A stretch of DNA of 64,000 bases from Paenibacillus plantiphilus (GCF_927798095.1 NZ_CAKMMF010000017.1:61307-125306); one strand, 5' to 3'. Positions 52,122 through 61,479 are shown, numbered from the stretch's first letter. Translations and numbers: made by a program. Notes: generated by a model from the letters alone, not told the origin.

Positions 52122-52827
52122 AGGCCTGCTTTTCATGGCGGGAGACGAAGGTTTGAGCGCAAAGCAATTATCCGATATATTGGAGCTTGATGCTGCAGTT
52201 GCAGTGGACATTACGAATGATTTGAAGAAGGAATATAAGCGTAAAGGCCGCGGGATTCAAATCTCGCTCGTTGCCGGCTGCTTTCGCTTGACGACCAATC
52301 CGAACCATGCGGCTTATTTTGAACGGATGGCTTATACGCCAACCCGCTCCAGCCTGTCCCAGGCTGCGCTGGAGACGTTGTCGATTGTCGCTTACCGGCA
52401 GCCAATAACCCGTGTTGAAATTGAGGAGATTCGTGGAGTTAAGAGCGATCGTCCAATCTATTCGCTTGTGACGAAGGATTTAATTGAAGAGGTCGGTCGC
52501 GCTGAGGCGATCGGAAGGCCGATTCTGTATGGAACGACGAAGTCGTTCCTCGACTATTTCGGATTAGCTGGATTGGATGCGCTCCCTGAACCGGCGATCG
52601 TGGATGACGACACACTGGACGAGCAGACACAGCTCTTGTTCGAGAAGCTGGAGGGCCGTCAGATGACGCTGGAGGAAATGCCGGCTGATGATATGCAGTC
52701 TAAAGAGCTAGGGAATGACAGCGGGAATGATACAGTGAATGATGGCAGCGGGAATGATACAGTGAATGATGATATGGAAATTGATGAGTTGATTAGGATA
52801 GATAGCTTCTTAAATGAAAATGAATAA
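52090..52827 (+). CDS. scpB: Segregation and condensation protein B
   Basis: ScpB is the dimeric winged-helix partner of ScpA. The 245-residue protein has tandem winged-helix domains, with SLSQAALETLSIVAYRQPIT and RGVKSDRPIYSLVTKDLIEE. The acidic C-terminal tail contains a 9-residue repeat encoded by a direct DNA repeat (52720-52744 and 52747-52771). ATG 52090 is 12 nt after AAAGGAG, slightly long spacing. Confidence 0.93.
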   Translation: MDYSKLKSIIEGLLFMAGDEGLSAKQLSDILELDAAVAVDITNDLKKEYKRKGRGIQISLVAGCFRLTTNPNHAAYFERMAYTPTRSSLSQAALETLSIVAYRQPITRVEIEEIRGVKSDRPIYSLVTKDLIEEVGRAEAIGRPILYGTTKSFLDYFGLAGLDALPEPAIVDDDTLDEQTQLLFEKLEGRQMTLEEMPADDMQSKELGNDSGNDTVNDGSGNDTVNDDMEIDELIRIDSFLNENE

Positions 52828-52901
52828 GGCAATGCATGAGATTTGCCCATAGGGTCATACTAAGTCCGAACCAATAATAGGGAAACGGGGGATAAGCGCC
52901 C

Positions 52902-53597
52902 ATGTTGGGTTACCCGCTCGGATGGATGATTGCGGCAATTCTCTTTTTTTTGCTCATTTTTTCAGTGGCGATGTCGACGGTGGTTATTCATGGAAGTGCC
53001 AGGCGTGTCGGTGACAATGATAACGCGGAGCTGCGAATCAAGGGGCTGCTTGGTTTGATCAATTATCATTGGCAGCTTCCCGTCATACGGATCAAGGGCT
53101 TCGAGATGGAGCTGAAGCGGGAGTCTTCGGCTGAGAATATAGGCGGCAAACAAAACGACATGTCGATTATGAATCTGAATGCGGAGAAAATGATGGAATC
53201 ATTGGAGAAAGCGCAGCTCCTTTTGAAGCATACGGATGATTTGCTTGGCTGGGTAAGGACATTATTAGGGCATGTCAGGCTGGTGGAGTGGCAGTGGAGG
53301 ACAGCAGTAGGGACTGGCGATGCGGTATGGACTGCGATGCTGACGGGAATGGTGTGGTCGGTCAAAACGACTGCAATCGGCGTTCTCTCCCAACTGGTGC
53401 GACTGCAGGGACAGCCCGCGGTGTCGGTGAATCCGAATTTTAGTGAAACCCAATTTACGACAGACGGACAATTCACAGCAAAAATCAGATTCGGTTATGC
53501 CATTTATGCCGGAATACAGCTGATGCGCCGATTGAAGAAGGTTAACGGCACAGAAAAGGGCATACTCGGCTGGCAAAAAATATTGCTAAAAGCTTGA
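52902..53597 (+). CDS. ytfI: DUF2953 membrane protein, YtfI-like
   Basis: A 231-residue protein with one N-terminal membrane helix (LGWMIAAILFFLLIFSVAMS) and a beta-rich domain including LRIKGLLGLINYHWQLPVI and WQWRTAVGTGDAVWTAMLTG, the DUF2953 pattern. It precedes ytfJ as in B. subtilis. A hydrophobic region around 190-210 may touch the membrane. Function unknown; a sporulation link comes from the partner. GGGGG precedes ATG 52902. Confidence 0.82.
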   Translation: MLGYPLGWMIAAILFFLLIFSVAMSTVVIHGSARRVGDNDNAELRIKGLLGLINYHWQLPVIRIKGFEMELKRESSAENIGGKQNDMSIMNLNAEKMMESLEKAQLLLKHTDDLLGWVRTLLGHVRLVEWQWRTAVGTGDAVWTAMLTGMVWSVKTTAIGVLSQLVRLQGQPAVSVNPNFSETQFTTDGQFTAKIRFGYAIYAGIQLMRRLKKVNGTEKGILGWQKILLKA

Positions 53598-53727
53598 GCA
53601 TCGTTGGTGGCACAGCCTCAGCAATACCAATGTTCAAGGGAATGTTGAGATGTTCAGCCGCATAGTTGCAAACAATTCTAGCTTTTCAGGTGGTATTCAT
53701 GAAGAAGGGGCAAGCTGAACGAGATAA

Positions 53728-53745
53728 TCAATAATTTATTATTGA
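53728..53745. promoter_or_regulatory. Perfect 8-bp inverted repeat upstream of ytfJ
   Basis: TCAATAAT and ATTATTGA are separated by two bases, about 90 bp before the ytfJ start. It could be an operator or simply AT-rich palindrome; no factor is identified. Confidence 0.35.
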
Positions 53746-53833
53746 AATTAAAGACGGATACGGATTAATGCCTTCGGACATACTCTTAATGGACAGAATC
53801 AATGAGCTTTCAACACACATAGGAGGAGTCCAA

Positions 53834-54313
53834 GTGAATAATCATCCGATTCAAGGCCTGATGCAGACAGCGATGGAAAATATTAAGGAAATGGTCGATG
53901 TGAACACAATCGTTGGCGACCCGGTGCAGACCCCGGACGGCAGCGTTATTATGCCGATCTCCAAGGTTGGATTCGGCTTTGTCGCAGGCGGCAGCGATAT
54001 CCGGTTTGACAATAGCCAGGCCGACAGCGCATCAACGAAATCCGGCGATGCCCATAATGCCTCGGTAGCGCTGCCCTTCGGCGGCGGCAGCGGCGGGGGT
54101 GTGTCCATTACGCCAATCGCGTTTCTAGTCGTTGGCACGCAAGGTGTTAAAATTGTGCCTCTCGATGGACAAACGCATCTGATGGAGAAGGTTATCGATT
54201 CCGCACCGCAAGTGTTTGACAAGATTCAAAGCATGTTCAAAAGCAGCGGTCAAACACAAGCCGGCAACGATGTTTCAATCGTTATCGATACGCCCGCGTC
54301 CAACCCCGTTTAA
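53834..54313 (+). CDS. ytfJ: Sporulation protein YtfJ (GerW family)
   Basis: A 159-residue protein with the YtfJ core: MENIKEMVDVNTIVGDPVQT, IMPISKVGFGFVAGGSD, the glycine stretch FGGGSGGGVSITPIAFLVV and VPLDGQTHLMEKVIDSAPQV. YtfJ is made in the forespore and affects lysozyme sensitivity and germination in B. subtilis. GTG 53834 follows AGGAGGAG (53821-53828) by 5 nt; an ATG at 53768 lacks such a site. A strong terminator follows. Confidence 0.9.
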   Translation: MNNHPIQGLMQTAMENIKEMVDVNTIVGDPVQTPDGSVIMPISKVGFGFVAGGSDIRFDNSQADSASTKSGDAHNASVALPFGGGSGGGVSITPIAFLVVGTQGVKIVPLDGQTHLMEKVIDSAPQVFDKIQSMFKSSGQTQAGNDVSIVIDTPASNPV

Positions 54314-54322
54314 GATATTCTC

Positions 54323-54373
54323 AAAAAAGGCAGTCTTCTCCCGTTCTTGCGGCGATGAAGGCAGCCTTTTTTT
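54323..54373 (+). terminator. Terminator after ytfJ
   Basis: AAAAAAGGC (54323-54331) pairs with GCCTTTTTTT (54364-54373) with an inner CTTC/GAAG stem. Confidence 0.85.
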
Positions 54374-54407
54374 ATGCTGTCAGCCAGCTTGGGACAACAT
54401 ATGCGGA

Positions 54408-54435
54408 CATATGAGCCGCCCTCTGTTCATATACT
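54408..54435 (+). promoter_or_regulatory. Sigma-E-like promoter of dacB-spmA-spmB
   Basis: CATAT (54408-54412) and CATATACT (54428-54435), 15 bp apart, resemble the sigma-E pattern (ATA ... CATACAnT). The dacB-spmAB operon is sigma-E dependent in B. subtilis. Confidence 0.4.
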
Positions 54436-54578
54436 TGTACAAGACCTGCCAGCCAGACGGACAAGACCGTTGCCAATTCAACGCAACGAAGAAAACGAAG
54501 CGTATGCTTTCGAAGCAGTTTTCTGCTTATGCAGAAGCTATGCAAGAAGCAGCGCAGAAAACTTGGAGGAGGAAATGT

Positions 54579-55784
54579 ATGAGGCTCGTCCGTAAATCCA
54601 TTTGTCTCATGGGGGTGCTCGCGTTGATGTGGTGCGCATCAATTGGACTTTTTTCCCCGATTGCCGTTCATGCTGAGCCTGAGCCTGTCACAACACATGC
54701 CAAAGCCGCCGCTCTTATCGATGTGGAATCCGGCAGGCTGCTGTATAGCACGGAAGGCGACAAACCGATGAAGATAGCCAGTCTGACCAAAATTATGACG
54801 GCTATCGTTGCAATCGAGCATGGCAAGCTGTCCGATAAGGTGAAGACAAGCAAGCGTGCCGCCGGTAAAGAAGGCTCCTCCATTTATTTGAAGCTTAATG
54901 AGGAGATGAGCCTGCACAATATGCTGTACGGACTTATGCTGCGATCCGGCAATGATGCGGCGACTGCGATCGCCGAGCATGTTGGCGGATCAGAGGAAGG
55001 CTTTGTCCATCTCATGAACGAGAAGGCGCGCATGCTGGGACTCGCGAACTCGCAATTTCAGAATCCGCACGGTCTTGATGCGAAGGGTCATTATTCGTCG
55101 GCGAATGATCTGGCTAAGCTGACAGCGTATGCGCTGCGGAATCCTATTTTCAAAGAAATCGTCAAAACAAAGGTGAAAACAGCGCCGAATCCGAACGAGG
55201 AATGGGATTATAAGTGGAAAAATAAAAACAAAATGCTTACCATGTTCGAAGGTGCAGACGGTGTGAAGACCGGCTTCACGAAGCAGGCATTCCGCTGTCT
55301 TGTCAGCTCGGCAACCCGCGGCAATCAACAGCTGGCTGTTGTGACGCTTAATGATGGCGATGATTGGGTCGACCACCAGAAGCTGCTCAACTGGGGCTTC
55401 AACCATTATCCTTTGGAAGAGGTGGCGCATAAGGGGCAGCCAGTGAACGGGTATCAGCTGGCTATCGGGCGAACCTTCCTGTATCCCTTCGCAAAGGGAG
55501 AGAAAGAGAAGCTCCGTTCTAAGATGGTGCTGATCCCGACGGGATCCACAGCGTATGCACTAGGTGAACGCGGTAAGGTGAATTGGTACATCGACGATAC
55601 GGAGATCGGCTCTGCGCCAGTCTTTGAGCCGAAAGGGGCGCGGATATCGCTGCCTGAGCGGGAAGCCTGGTCATCAGGGACGACGGATAGATTTCTGAAC
55701 AAGCCATGGTTGCTTTCCTTCAAAAGCGCGATGAGAGCCGTGCTTCATACGTTGTTTGGAGGAGAGGAGGCGGCGGGATGGTGA
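54579..55784 (+). CDS. dacB: Sporulation D-alanyl-D-alanine carboxypeptidase DacB
   Basis: A 401-residue low-molecular-weight PBP that trims spore cortex cross-links (PBP5* in B. subtilis). It has a signal peptide ending in AVHAEP, the motifs SLTK, SGN (LRSGNDAATAIAEH) and KTG (GVKTGFTKQAFRC), and a C-terminal domain. ATG 54579 is 6 nt after GGAGGAGG; the frame is open further upstream, but that part crosses the promoter. Its stop overlaps the spmA start, and the operon order dacB-spmA-spmB supports DacB. Confidence 0.92.
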   Translation: MRLVRKSICLMGVLALMWCASIGLFSPIAVHAEPEPVTTHAKAAALIDVESGRLLYSTEGDKPMKIASLTKIMTAIVAIEHGKLSDKVKTSKRAAGKEGSSIYLKLNEEMSLHNMLYGLMLRSGNDAATAIAEHVGGSEEGFVHLMNEKARMLGLANSQFQNPHGLDAKGHYSSANDLAKLTAYALRNPIFKEIVKTKVKTAPNPNEEWDYKWKNKNKMLTMFEGADGVKTGFTKQAFRCLVSSATRGNQQLAVVTLNDGDDWVDHQKLLNWGFNHYPLEEVAHKGQPVNGYQLAIGRTFLYPFAKGEKEKLRSKMVLIPTGSTAYALGERGKVNWYIDDTEIGSAPVFEPKGARISLPEREAWSSGTTDRFLNKPWLLSFKSAMRAVLHTLFGGEEAAGW

Positions 55785-56494
55785 ATTGGATTTGGTTGTT
55801 TTTCATTGTCCTTAGCTTTGTCGCTGCAGCGGCAACGGGCAGAATGGAGGCATTGACAGAGGCGGCGTTCGAGGGCGCAAAGAGCGGCGTTACAGTAAGC
55901 TTCGGGCTTATTAGCGTCATGGTATTCTGGCTCGGACTGATGCGCATCGGGGAGGATGCCGGACTTCTCCGCAAAATCGCTGTGCTGCTTCAGCCTATTG
56001 TAAGGTTCCTGTTTCCCGATGTGCCCCGTAATCATCCCGCAATAGGGTATATCATGAGCAATATGAGCGCCAACATTCTCGGACTGGGCAATGCGGCAAC
56101 GCCTATGGGAATTAAAGCGATGCAGGAGCTGCAGAAGCTCAACCCGGACAAAGACACGGCAACACCGGCCATGTGTACGCTGCTTGCGCTCAATACGTCC
56201 AGCATTACGCTCGTGCCGACAACGCTGATTGCGATCCGCATGACATACAGCTCTGCTCACCCTGCCGAGATCGTGGGAACGACGCTGGCCGCAACCTTAG
56301 TCGCAACCGCAGCCGCTATTGCCGCCGATCGCTGGTACAGGCATCGATCCGGCAAGCCTCCGCAATGGAAGGACCGTGGAAGCAGCGGCCCCGGTTCCAA
56401 GCGACAAAGCGGAAATGCAGAGGAATATGCGGCAATCGCGAATGACAGAAGCACTATAGGAAGCGTTGGCGGAAAGGGTGAGGTCGTTGTATGA
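55778..56494 (+). CDS. spmA: Spore maturation protein A
   Basis: SpmA and SpmB lower spore core water content and so raise heat resistance. The 238-residue membrane protein has a nucleoside-recognition (Gate) domain with SNMSANILGLGNAATPMGI and LALNTSSITLVPTTLIAIR. A hydrophilic tail of about 40 residues (GSSGPGSKRQSGNAEEY) makes it longer than the B. subtilis protein. ATG 55778 overlaps the dacB stop. Confidence 0.9.
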   Translation: MVNWIWLFFIVLSFVAAAATGRMEALTEAAFEGAKSGVTVSFGLISVMVFWLGLMRIGEDAGLLRKIAVLLQPIVRFLFPDVPRNHPAIGYIMSNMSANILGLGNAATPMGIKAMQELQKLNPDKDTATPAMCTLLALNTSSITLVPTTLIAIRMTYSSAHPAEIVGTTLAATLVATAAAIAADRWYRHRSGKPPQWKDRGSSGPGSKRQSGNAEEYAAIANDRSTIGSVGGKGEVVV

Positions 56495-57020
56495 ATGGAT
56501 AACGGCCTTATCCGCATGGATCATACCTTTAATGATCGTTTTTATTCCCTTGTATGCGGCTTTCCGCAAAGTCCCTGTATACGAGACGTTTCTTAGCGGG
56601 GCTCAGGAAGGCTTCGGAACGGCGATTAATATCATTCCGCATCTCGTAGGCATGATGGTGGCGATCAGCATGTTTCGGGCATCCGGCGCGATGGACATGC
56701 TGGCCTCGCTTATAAAGCCGCTCTTCGATCAATTCAGCATTCCGAGCGAAGTGCTGCCGCTGGGCATGCTCAGGCCGCTCACTGGCGCGGGCTCGCTCGC
56801 CTTTACGACGGAGTTGATCAAGACCTTTGGCCCGGATTCCATGATAGGCAGAATCGCTTCCACCATACAGGGCAGCACAGATACGACGCTTTATGTGTTG
56901 ACGGTTTATTTCGGCGCTGTAGGCATCAGGCGAAGCCGGTATGCGCTGAAGGTTGGATTGTTCTCGGATCTTGTAGGCTTTATAGCGGCTATTATAATTT
57001 GTTTATTCGTATTTGGCTGA
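56487..57020 (+). CDS. spmB: Spore maturation protein B
   Basis: A 177-residue membrane protein with the partner Gate domain: VYETFLSGAQEGFGTAINII, PHLVGMMVAISMFRASGA and GSTDTTLYVLTVYFGAVGI. TTG 56487 gives the family length and lies downstream of AAAGGGTGAGG. TTG 56466 would add seven residues. It overlaps spmA by 8 nt. Confidence 0.9.
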   Translation: MYEWITALSAWIIPLMIVFIPLYAAFRKVPVYETFLSGAQEGFGTAINIIPHLVGMMVAISMFRASGAMDMLASLIKPLFDQFSIPSEVLPLGMLRPLTGAGSLAFTTELIKTFGPDSMIGRIASTIQGSTDTTLYVLTVYFGAVGIRRSRYALKVGLFSDLVGFIAAIIICLFVFG

Positions 57021-57022
57021 GC

Positions 57023-57075
57023 AAGCCTGTTGAAGCGGGAGGTCTGATCCGGACCACGCAGCAGCAGGCTTCTTT
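57023..57075 (+). terminator. Terminator after spmB
   Basis: AAGCCTG (57023-57029) pairs with CAGGCTT (57065-57071), then TTCTTT; a GGTC/GACC stem sits inside. Confidence 0.65.
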
Positions 57076-57133
57076 ATGTCGAACTTCCCTTCACTGCTGC
57101 TTTTAGGGTATGATGAGGGGTGAGGTGAAAGCA

Positions 57134-57874
57134 TTGGAACGTTTACAGAAAATATTAGCGCAAGCGGGAGTGGCATCACGCCGCAAATGCGAGGAACTTA
57201 TTACGTCCGGGCAAGTGGAGGTCAATGGCGAAACCGTATCGACTCTAGGGGCGAAGGCGGACCCTGCTGTTGACGTCATAACCGTCAAGGGCAGGCCAAT
57301 CAAGAGCGAGAACAAGCTTTATGTGATGCTGAATAAACCGAAAGGCGTCATTACAAGCGCCAGCGATCCTCAAGGACGCAAGATTGTATCGGATTTCCTG
57401 CATGGCATTAAGGAACGGCTGTATCCCGTCGGCCGACTGGATTACGATACGGAAGGGCTGCTTCTGTTGACGAATGACGGGGAGTTTGCCAATCTGCTGA
57501 CTCATCCCAGTCATCATGTGCCGAAGACGTATCTCGCAACCGTAAAAGGCGTGCCGCATGGCTCGGAGCTTGAGAAGCTGCAGAGAGGAATCAAGCTGAA
57601 GGACGGCATGACAGCTCCTGCGGAAGTGGAATATCAGGATGTCGATCCTGAGAAGAAGCAGGCGACCATTACGATTACGATTTACGAGGGACGCAACCGT
57701 CAGGTGCGGAGAATGTTCGAAGCGATCTCCCATCCCGTCATCCGTCTGAAGCGTGTACGGTTCGGCGAGCTGCATCTGGAGAATCTGCAGCGCGGCAAGT
57801 TTCGCCATTTGACGCCCAAAGAAGTCAAAGAGCTGACAGATAAAGCGCTCAAGACACATAAAATTCAAAAATAA
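57134..57874 (+). CDS. rluB: 23S rRNA pseudouridine synthase RluB
   Basis: A 246-residue pseudouridine synthase acting on 23S rRNA. The N-terminal S4 domain (MERLQKILAQAGVASRRKCE) binds RNA. The catalytic Asp is in GRLDYDTEGLLLLTNDGEF, and the RsuA-family end has GRNRQVRRMFEAISHPV. TTG 57134 is 6 nt after GAGGTG; an ATG at 57110 would add eight unrelated residues. Placement between spmB and resA matches B. subtilis. Confidence 0.94.
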   Translation: MERLQKILAQAGVASRRKCEELITSGQVEVNGETVSTLGAKADPAVDVITVKGRPIKSENKLYVMLNKPKGVITSASDPQGRKIVSDFLHGIKERLYPVGRLDYDTEGLLLLTNDGEFANLLTHPSHHVPKTYLATVKGVPHGSELEKLQRGIKLKDGMTAPAEVEYQDVDPEKKQATITITIYEGRNRQVRRMFEAISHPVIRLKRVRFGELHLENLQRGKFRHLTPKEVKELTDKALKTHKIQK

Positions 57875-57879
57875 CACGT

Positions 57880-57908
57880 GGCGGCAAGCTTTAATGCCGC
57901 CCGATTTT
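57880..57908 (+). terminator. Terminator after rluB
   Basis: GGCGGCA (57880-57886) pairs with TGCCGCC (57895-57901), followed by CGATTTTCG. A TATAAT at 57911-57916 just after it may be the -10 of the res operon. Confidence 0.7.
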
Positions 57909-57966
57909 CGTTATAATGATACTATTCACTCGTGCAGCAGCATAAAGGGGCGGTGACGTTAAGGCA

Positions 57967-58494
57967 GTGAAGAAGAACCGCAGAACGATTCAAATTATTA
58001 TCTTGATCGGTGTTGTGCTTCTTGGCGGGTATGCGATCGGCAATGCGTTGTTCTCATCTAACGATGGGCTGCCGCAGAAAGGCTCGCCGCCGCCGGATTT
58101 TGCCCTCGTGGGGCTTGATGGCAGTACGCACCGGCTTGCAGATTATAAAGGAAAAGCGCTTATAATCAACTTCTGGGGAACTTTCTGTCCGGGTTGTGTA
58201 TACGAAACACCTGATCTTCAGAGCCAGTATGAGAAGCATAAGGACAAGCCCTTTGAAATCGTAGGCATTAATTTAGGTGAAGATGAATTTACAGTTAAAC
58301 AGTTTGTCAAGCAGTACAATGTGAGCTACCCGATTGTGTATGATACGAATCGCAGCGTGGAGCGAAAATACGGTTTAAGATCGTATCCGACAACGTTTTT
58401 TGTCAGACCTGACGGAACGATTATGGACATCTATGTCGGGCCTATGACGGAAAAGGACATCGATGAGCGTGTCACAGAGCTGCTGAAGTCCTAG
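57967..58494 (+). CDS. resA: Thiol-disulfide oxidoreductase ResA
   Basis: ResA reduces apocytochrome c haem-binding cysteines outside the membrane. The 175-residue protein has an N-terminal membrane anchor (about 8-27) and a thioredoxin fold with the active-site FWGTFCPGCVYE (CPGC rather than the CEPC of B. subtilis). The conserved cis-Pro is in RSYPTTFFVRPDG. It starts with GTG 57967; GGGGCGGTGA lies about 9 nt upstream. First gene of the res cytochrome c cluster. Confidence 0.92.
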   Translation: MKKNRRTIQIIILIGVVLLGGYAIGNALFSSNDGLPQKGSPPPDFALVGLDGSTHRLADYKGKALIINFWGTFCPGCVYETPDLQSQYEKHKDKPFEIVGINLGEDEFTVKQFVKQYNVSYPIVYDTNRSVERKYGLRSYPTTFFVRPDGTIMDIYVGPMTEKDIDERVTELLKS

Positions 58495-58515
58495 TCAAGG
58501 GAGGTCTATTCTACT

Positions 58516-60183
58516 TTGCTGTCTTTTGAGAATACGAAATGCGAATGCGGCCATCAGAACCCGATCGGTACTGTGCTGTGCGAGAACTGCGGCAAACCGA
58601 TTGAGGAGGAAGAGGAAGCTGGTAAGGATACACCGCTTGAGATGCGTTATGACGGTATTGCCCGCCGTTCGCAGAAGAGCAACCCAAGTGTAATCGACCG
58701 GATATGGAATTTTTTCTCTTCCGTCAAAATTGCAGTTCGACTGATTGTCATCACGCTGCTTGCAGCTATTATCGGAACTATTTTTACACAGGAAAATGCA
58801 TTTGTATCGTTCGATCCTACTACTTATTACGAGGAGAAGTACGGCTGGATCGGCAAGGTCTACTATGAGCTCGGACTGTCCAATACGTATGAATCATGGT
58901 GGTTTATCGGACTGCTCGTTATGATCGGAACGTCGCTCGTTATATGCAGTCTTGATCGGGTATTGCCCTTGTACCGCGCTCTGAGCCGGCAGCAAACCCG
59001 CAAGCACATCGAGTTTCTTTCCAGGCAAAAAACGGTTTATGCCGATGATATCAAGGGCGATGAAGCAGCATGGATCGCACAGTTTGCAGATCAGCTAAAG
59101 CGCAAACGCTATCGTGTGACAATCGATGGCTCGGCTATGCTGGCAGAGAAGAACCGCTTCAGCCGCTGGGGACCGTATATTAACCATATCGGTTTAATAA
59201 TATTCCTGCTGGCCGTGCTGCTTCGCACGATACCAGGCTGGTCGATGGACAATTATGTTTCCATTCCCGAAGGGGAGATTGTACAAGTTCCGGACACTTC
59301 TTATTATATTAAGAATGAGAAATTTACGGTGGATTACTACAAGGATGAGGAGCTTCCTCCTGAGCTTAAAGGGATACCGCGTGCCAAGCTTTATGAAACT
59401 CGGGCCGTTCTGTATACGTGTACAGCAAACTGCGATGAGCCCTATCCCAGAGCTGAGCTGGAGGAGGTCACGCGTCACAACATTATTGTGAACCATCCTC
59501 TATCCTATAAGGGGCTCAAAGCGTATCAATTTGGTTTTGACGATACACCAAGACTGAAGACAGTCGAGCCTGTCCTCGTTGATAAAGAGACGGGCAAGAC
59601 TTACGGCCCGTTTGAACTGGACATGCGCAATCCGAAGCTCGTCTACACGCTCGGCGAGTATACGCTGGAGCTGAGACAGAAGTATATGGATTTCACTTTG
59701 GATGCGGAGGGAAATCCGACGACAAAGTCACGCGAGCCGAACGCTCCGGCGTTTATATTCCTGCTGAAGGGCGGGGATTTGCAGCCAGAGGGCGTGCCGT
59801 ATATGTATTTCCCGAAACAGAATGACAAGGAGCGCTTCAGTCAGGATCTTATCAATGGCGAGGTTGGACAGCGGTTCGAGATCAAGGTTCCCTCGATGGA
59901 GGGCGTGACCTTCATGGGTGTTGTCTCCTCACTGAACATTCGCACCGATAATGCGATGCCATATATTTGGGTCGGGGCCGGAATCTTTATGTTCGGTGTT
60001 CTGATCGGAACTTACTGGCAGCATCGACGCATCTGGATTCGCATTGACGAAGGCCGTCTATTGCTAGGCGCACATACGAACAAGAACAATTACGGCATGC
60101 GTGCCGACGTCGCTTCCGCCTTGCGTGGTATCGGTATCGTCGTAGAGCCGAAGTCGCTTGATAACGGAGGGAACAAATCGTGA
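58516..60183 (+). CDS. resB: Cytochrome c biogenesis protein ResB with N-terminal zinc ribbon
   Basis: ResB (Ccs1) with ResC moves and attaches haem to cytochrome c. The 555-residue protein has membrane segments at about 75-95, 128-150, 218-238 and near 490, with a large outer domain (about 240-480). Residues 9-26 (CECGHQNPIGTVLCENCG) form a four-Cys zinc-ribbon-like motif, absent from B. subtilis ResB. It starts with TTG 11 nt after GGGAGG. The last bases overlap resC. Confidence 0.9.
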   Translation: MLSFENTKCECGHQNPIGTVLCENCGKPIEEEEEAGKDTPLEMRYDGIARRSQKSNPSVIDRIWNFFSSVKIAVRLIVITLLAAIIGTIFTQENAFVSFDPTTYYEEKYGWIGKVYYELGLSNTYESWWFIGLLVMIGTSLVICSLDRVLPLYRALSRQQTRKHIEFLSRQKTVYADDIKGDEAAWIAQFADQLKRKRYRVTIDGSAMLAEKNRFSRWGPYINHIGLIIFLLAVLLRTIPGWSMDNYVSIPEGEIVQVPDTSYYIKNEKFTVDYYKDEELPPELKGIPRAKLYETRAVLYTCTANCDEPYPRAELEEVTRHNIIVNHPLSYKGLKAYQFGFDDTPRLKTVEPVLVDKETGKTYGPFELDMRNPKLVYTLGEYTLELRQKYMDFTLDAEGNPTTKSREPNAPAFIFLLKGGDLQPEGVPYMYFPKQNDKERFSQDLINGEVGQRFEIKVPSMEGVTFMGVVSSLNIRTDNAMPYIWVGAGIFMFGVLIGTYWQHRRIWIRIDEGRLLLGAHTNKNNYGMRADVASALRGIGIVVEPKSLDNGGNKS

Positions 60184-61439
60184 GTTGGCTTGATTTCAGC
60201 AGCGATGCTTTTCTGGTCGCCTTCTTTCTTTACTGCTTTGGTTTTCTGTTCTATGCTGTTGCCGTAGCAGGCCGCAAATGGAGCAAGCGAAAGCCGGAGG
60301 ATCATCTGCGGCGCTGGGGCCGTATTGCCTTTATCGTGTCCTTGCTCGGCTTTATCTCCCATCTAGCGTTCTTCATTACGCGCTGGATTGGCGGAGGGCA
60401 TATTCCGACCAGCAATATGTATGAGTTTATGACTTTCCTGGCCATGGCGATTATGTTCGCATTTATTATCGTCAATGCCATATACCGTAGTCCGCTGCTA
60501 GGGATGTTTACTCTCCCGTTAACGGTAATAATCGTGGCATACGCTGCTGTTTTTCCTCAGGAGGTTCAGCCGCTTATTCCCGCCCTAAATCACTACTGGC
60601 TTAAAATTCATGTAACGACGGCTGCGCTTGGTGAAGCCTTCTTCGCAGTTGGTTTTGCGGCAGGACTTATGTATTTGCTGCGTACCGTCGATTTCAAGAA
60701 AACGGATGCCAAATCGCGGCGCGATCAGCGCTGGATTGAATTTACGCTGTTCGTCATCGTTATTATTATCGCTTTCATCGGAACCGTGTTCGCATTCCGC
60801 GGAGCGGACTATAAAGCTTCCTTCCGGCAGGAAATGGTTACGATTGACAGCAAGGGCATTGAGAGTACGACAACGGAGACAGTCGAGTATACGATGCCGC
60901 CAATCTTCAAGCCGTACAACAGTGAGAATATACAGGTCGATTCATTCCTTGGCATGAAGGAGCCGCTCTTCGAAACGCCTTCATGGATGCATGGCGTTAA
61001 TGCCGCGCGCAAGCTGAACACCATCGTCTGGTCGGTGCTGACGGGCTCCATCCTGTATGGATTGATTCGTCTGGCGCTTCGCAGACGACTCGGAGCAGCG
61101 ATTCATCCGATTATGGATGGCATTGATCAAGAGGATCTGGATGAGATCAGCTATCGCGCTATCGCTATCGGCTACCCTATCTTCACATTGGGAGCATTAA
61201 TATTCGCCATGATCTGGGCTTATATTGCCTGGTCGCGCTTCTGGGGCTGGGATCCCAAGGAGGTATGGGCGCTTATTACCTGGTTGTATTACACAGCTTA
61301 CCTGCATTTGCGTCTATCGCGCGGCTGGCATGGCGCCAAATCGGCATGGCTTGCCGTAATTGGGTTCGTTGTTGTCATGTTTACTCTGATAGGCGTCAAC
61401 CTTGTACTAGTCGGCCTTCATTCTTATGCGGGCGTTTAA
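60180..61439 (+). CDS. resC: Cytochrome c biogenesis protein ResC (CcsA)
   Basis: ResC is the haem-handling membrane partner of ResB. The 419-residue protein has about eight membrane segments and the haem-binding tryptophan-rich WSRFWGWDPKEVWALITW (WWD domain) near residue 355, flanked by conserved His residues. A soluble insert of about 80 residues lies around 215-290. GTG 60180 overlaps the resB stop (GTGA), indicating translational coupling. Confidence 0.93.
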   Translation: MSWLDFSSDAFLVAFFLYCFGFLFYAVAVAGRKWSKRKPEDHLRRWGRIAFIVSLLGFISHLAFFITRWIGGGHIPTSNMYEFMTFLAMAIMFAFIIVNAIYRSPLLGMFTLPLTVIIVAYAAVFPQEVQPLIPALNHYWLKIHVTTAALGEAFFAVGFAAGLMYLLRTVDFKKTDAKSRRDQRWIEFTLFVIVIIIAFIGTVFAFRGADYKASFRQEMVTIDSKGIESTTTETVEYTMPPIFKPYNSENIQVDSFLGMKEPLFETPSWMHGVNAARKLNTIVWSVLTGSILYGLIRLALRRRLGAAIHPIMDGIDQEDLDEISYRAIAIGYPIFTLGALIFAMIWAYIAWSRFWGWDPKEVWALITWLYYTAYLHLRLSRGWHGAKSAWLAVIGFVVVMFTLIGVNLVLVGLHSYAGV

Positions 61440-61479
61440 TGTAGAGCGTTAATGATGGATGGAGAGGGGTCTGGTCCGA

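Noticed and set aside
54216..54578. Upstream extension of dacB by 121 codons
   Set aside because: It overlaps ytfJ, its terminator and the sigma-E-like promoter, and would bury the signal peptide.
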